A stretch of DNA of 64,000 nt from Ornithinibacillus massiliensis (lineage in GTDB: Bacteria > Bacillota > Bacilli > Bacillales > Amphibacillaceae), in assembly GCF_018310345.1 (NCBI RefSeq), contig NZ_JAGXBY010000001.1, positions 496,001 to 560,000 of the forward strand, written 5' to 3'. Shown piece by piece: positions 62,642-64,000 of this stretch; the stretch's first letter is position 1, and each line of letters starts with the position of its first letter. The translations under genes and the position numbers were made by a program. Under the pieces are notes generated by a model that saw nothing but the letters and a program-made list of their open reading frames with translations, had not been told where the DNA came from and did not search any database.

Positions 62642-63226
62642 ATGATTAGAAAATGGGTCATTATTGTATCAACCATAGGGCTATTATTAGCTTTGGCTTT
62701 AACAGTCCTCAACCATGATATCGGTCAAGAGGACAATCCGAGTATCGAGACAACCGGTACATTGAAGGAGGTATCGGATTCACTTCTAGTAAGCCTGATA
62801 AATAATAAGGGTGAACAAATTGGTCATGCCAAGCTAACGGAGACATCAGAGGGAGTGAGCATTAGCCTTGATGCCTCTAATTTACCACCAGGTCCACATG
62901 GATTTCATATTCATGAGAAGGGGGTCTGTGAAACACCAACATTTGAGTCAGCAGGTGCACACTTTAATCCGACTAATGCCAAGCATGGCTTCGATCACCC
63001 GGAGGGACCACATGCAGGTGACTTACCCAATCTGGAAGTGAAGGCTTATGGTTCAGTGTCCACAACGGTGGTAGCCAATATGGTGACATTGGAAAAGGGG
63101 AAAGATCATTCACTATTACGCGAGGGTGGAACAGCATTAGTCATCCATGCTAATCCGGATGATTATAAATCGCAGCCTTCTGGTAATGCGGGTGACCGAA
63201 TTGCTTGTGGCGTAATTGCAGAATAA
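62642..63226 (+). CDS. sodC: Cu/Zn superoxide dismutase, exported
   Basis: This 194-residue SodC has an N-terminal membrane signal (residues 5-23) and no lipobox, so it is probably secreted or membrane-anchored. The Cu ligands H89, H91, H107 and H169 are all present, as are Zn ligands H107, H115, H124 and D127, cysteines C96/C189 and active-site R186. The B. subtilis paralogue YojM lacks Cu ligands, so this protein looks like a fully active SOD. ATG follows GGAGGG. A terminator follows the stop. Confidence 0.92.
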   Translation: MIRKWVIIVSTIGLLLALALTVLNHDIGQEDNPSIETTGTLKEVSDSLLVSLINNKGEQIGHAKLTETSEGVSISLDASNLPPGPHGFHIHEKGVCETPTFESAGAHFNPTNAKHGFDHPEGPHAGDLPNLEVKAYGSVSTTVVANMVTLEKGKDHSLLREGGTALVIHANPDDYKSQPSGNAGDRIACGVIAE

Positions 63227-63236
63227 ACAATAGCAG

Positions 63237-63270
63237 GACTCCGAGTAAACCAACTTGGAGTCTTTTATTT
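63237..63270 (+). terminator. terminator of sodC
   Basis: GACTCC and GGAGTC arms, with an inner AGT/ACT pair, are followed by TTTTATTT. Confidence 0.8.
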
Positions 63271-63387
63271 GTGGTAGGGAATTTTGTAATGCTATTTGAA
63301 GCGGTAATCTCTCTTTTTTTACGTGATGATAAGTTACCATATAAATGTTCATTTTAAACAAATTTTGAAAAAAAGTAACATTTATTG

Positions 63388-63416
63388 TTGACATATTTGT
63401 GAATATGGAACATAAT
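63388..63416 (+). promoter_or_regulatory. promoter of the DeoR-family operon
   Basis: A perfect TTGACA (63388-63393) and CATAAT (63411-63416) are spaced by 17 bp. Confidence 0.65.
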
Positions 63417-63419
63417 AAC

Positions 63420-63444
63420 GTTAGTTACTAACATTACAATGTTA
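63420..63444. promoter_or_regulatory. two adjacent dyads, candidate DeoR operator
   Basis: GTTAGTTACTAAC (63420-63432) and TAACATTACAATGTTA (63429-63444) are both perfect inverted repeats. They sit immediately downstream of the -10 box and 27 bp before the regulator start, as expected for autorepression. Confidence 0.5.
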
Positions 63445-63470
63445 AAAGATAACAAAGAAGGACTGATGAG

Positions 63471-64000
63471 ATGCAACCATCAGAACGAAGACAATGGGTC
63501 TTAGAAAAGATAGAACTTGAAGGTAAAGTGGAGATTGATTCACTTTCCAATGAATTAAATGTATCTCCGATGACAATTAGACGTGATTTAGATCAGTTAG
63601 AGGAAGAAGGTCGCGTTATTCGAGTTCATGGAGGTGCAGTCGCGGCACGTTCCCTTATTGCGGAAACGCCTTTCCTTACAAAAGAAGGCCGACACACAGA
63701 AGAAAAGAGACAAATTGCTAAGAAAGCATTATCCCTTGTGAGAGACGGTCAAATTATCCTTTTGGATTCAGGAACGACAACATTAGAGATTGCTAGATTG
63801 TTAAAGGTTAAACAAGATTTAACCGTCATAACAAATGATATAAAAATAGCAGCAGAATTAGTTGATAGTAAATTGAAAGTTATCGTTACAGGTGGAGAAT
63901 TACAAAATGATGTTGGAGCATTATTTGGTCCACAGACACATCACTTTTTAAAAAACATCCATGCGGATTTATTTTTCCTAGGTGCACATGCCATTGATTT
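63471..64000 (+). CDS. DeoR/GlpR-family transcriptional regulator (3' truncated by window end)
   Basis: The first 176 codons are present. The N-terminal DeoR helix-turn-helix is VEIDSLSNELNVSPMTIRRDLDQLEEEGRVIRVHGGA. The effector domain begins with EKRQIAKKALSLVRDGQIILLDSGTTTLEIAR, the sugar-phosphate-binding DSGTTT loop. Downstream sugar genes, most likely fructose or another phosphosugar, lie outside the window. ATG follows AAGGACTGATGAG. Confidence 0.92.
   Translation, partial: MQPSERRQWVLEKIELEGKVEIDSLSNELNVSPMTIRRDLDQLEEEGRVIRVHGGAVAARSLIAETPFLTKEGRHTEEKRQIAKKALSLVRDGQIILLDSGTTTLEIARLLKVKQDLTVITNDIKIAAELVDSKLKVIVTGGELQNDVGALFGPQTHHFLKNIHADLFFLGAHAID

Overview
The window looks like a chromosomal segment of a low-GC, endospore-forming Gram-positive of the Bacillaceae, probably a halotolerant lineage near Ornithinibacillus, Oceanobacillus, Virgibacillus or Halobacillus. 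Evidence: B. subtilis-like genes (YumC-type ferredoxin reductase, AsnO-like synthetase, BceRSAB, Ytr-type GntR/ABC operon, SpoIIM-like protein), TTG/GTG starts behind strong AGGAGG sites, U-tailed hairpin terminators, and Bacillaceae riboswitches. No rRNA, tRNA, CRISPR, prophage or transposase was seen.

Layout. (1) 1-10.6 kb, nitrogen assimilation: a luciferase-like flavin oxidoreductase, glutamate synthase gltB-gltD, rlmN, and an AsnO-like asparagine synthetase whose glutaminase half is degenerate. (2) 10.9-14.8 kb: an ATP-grasp ligase of the D-aspartate ligase type, a divergent MurE-like ligase, an Asp/Glu racemase and a 67-residue protein. This reads as a cassette for L-Lys/L-Orn-D-Asp peptidoglycan. 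(3) 15.1-31.2 kb: ferredoxin-NADP reductase, PaaI-type thioesterase, GNAT, divergent PaaX, then paaABCD-EthD-paaF-paaG-ALDH, paaH-paaJ-ECH-flavin oxidoreductase, and an orphan 2-oxo acid dehydrogenase E1 alpha/beta pair. (4) 31.4-34.3 kb: an ABC transporter of the TrpXYZ type. (5) 34.5-39.9 kb: a sirtuin and a BceRS-BceAB peptide-antibiotic module. (6) 40-44 kb: a cobalamin riboswitch ahead of class I ribonucleotide reductase with an embedded flavodoxin. (7) 44.1-45.1 kb: terC under a Mn2+ (yybP-ykoY) riboswitch. (8) 45.3-45.8 kb: a 52-bp minisatellite. (9) 46-49 kb: an unknown protein, a MerR-methyltransferase fusion and a GyrI-like protein. (10) 49.3-56.1 kb: a membrane protein/DUF4129/DUF4350/MoxR/DUF58/SpoIIM/RDD cluster. 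(11) 56.3-61.3 kb: two ABC exporter systems and a YtrA-like repressor. (12) 61.5-64 kb: DoxX, a Bacillaceae palindromic repeat, SodC and the start of a DeoR-family regulator.

How the parts fit. The paaA promoter and the E1 alpha/beta promoter both carry the motif RCGTTAAARWAACGTTAT, beginning exactly 2 bp after the end of the -10 hexamer. This suggests one regulator controls both. The window lacks paaK (phenylacetate-CoA ligase) and paaE (reductase). I therefore propose that this strain can form phenylacetyl-CoA by oxidative decarboxylation of phenylpyruvate, with the E1 pair working with E2/E3 from elsewhere. The adjacent TrpXYZ-type transporter would supply aromatic amino acids, and a YumC-type FNR plus ferredoxin could feed the PaaABC oxygenase. 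Two 21-bp-phased CGCGCGA arrays (at 14.85 and 34.33 kb) are the most distinctive unexplained DNA structure.
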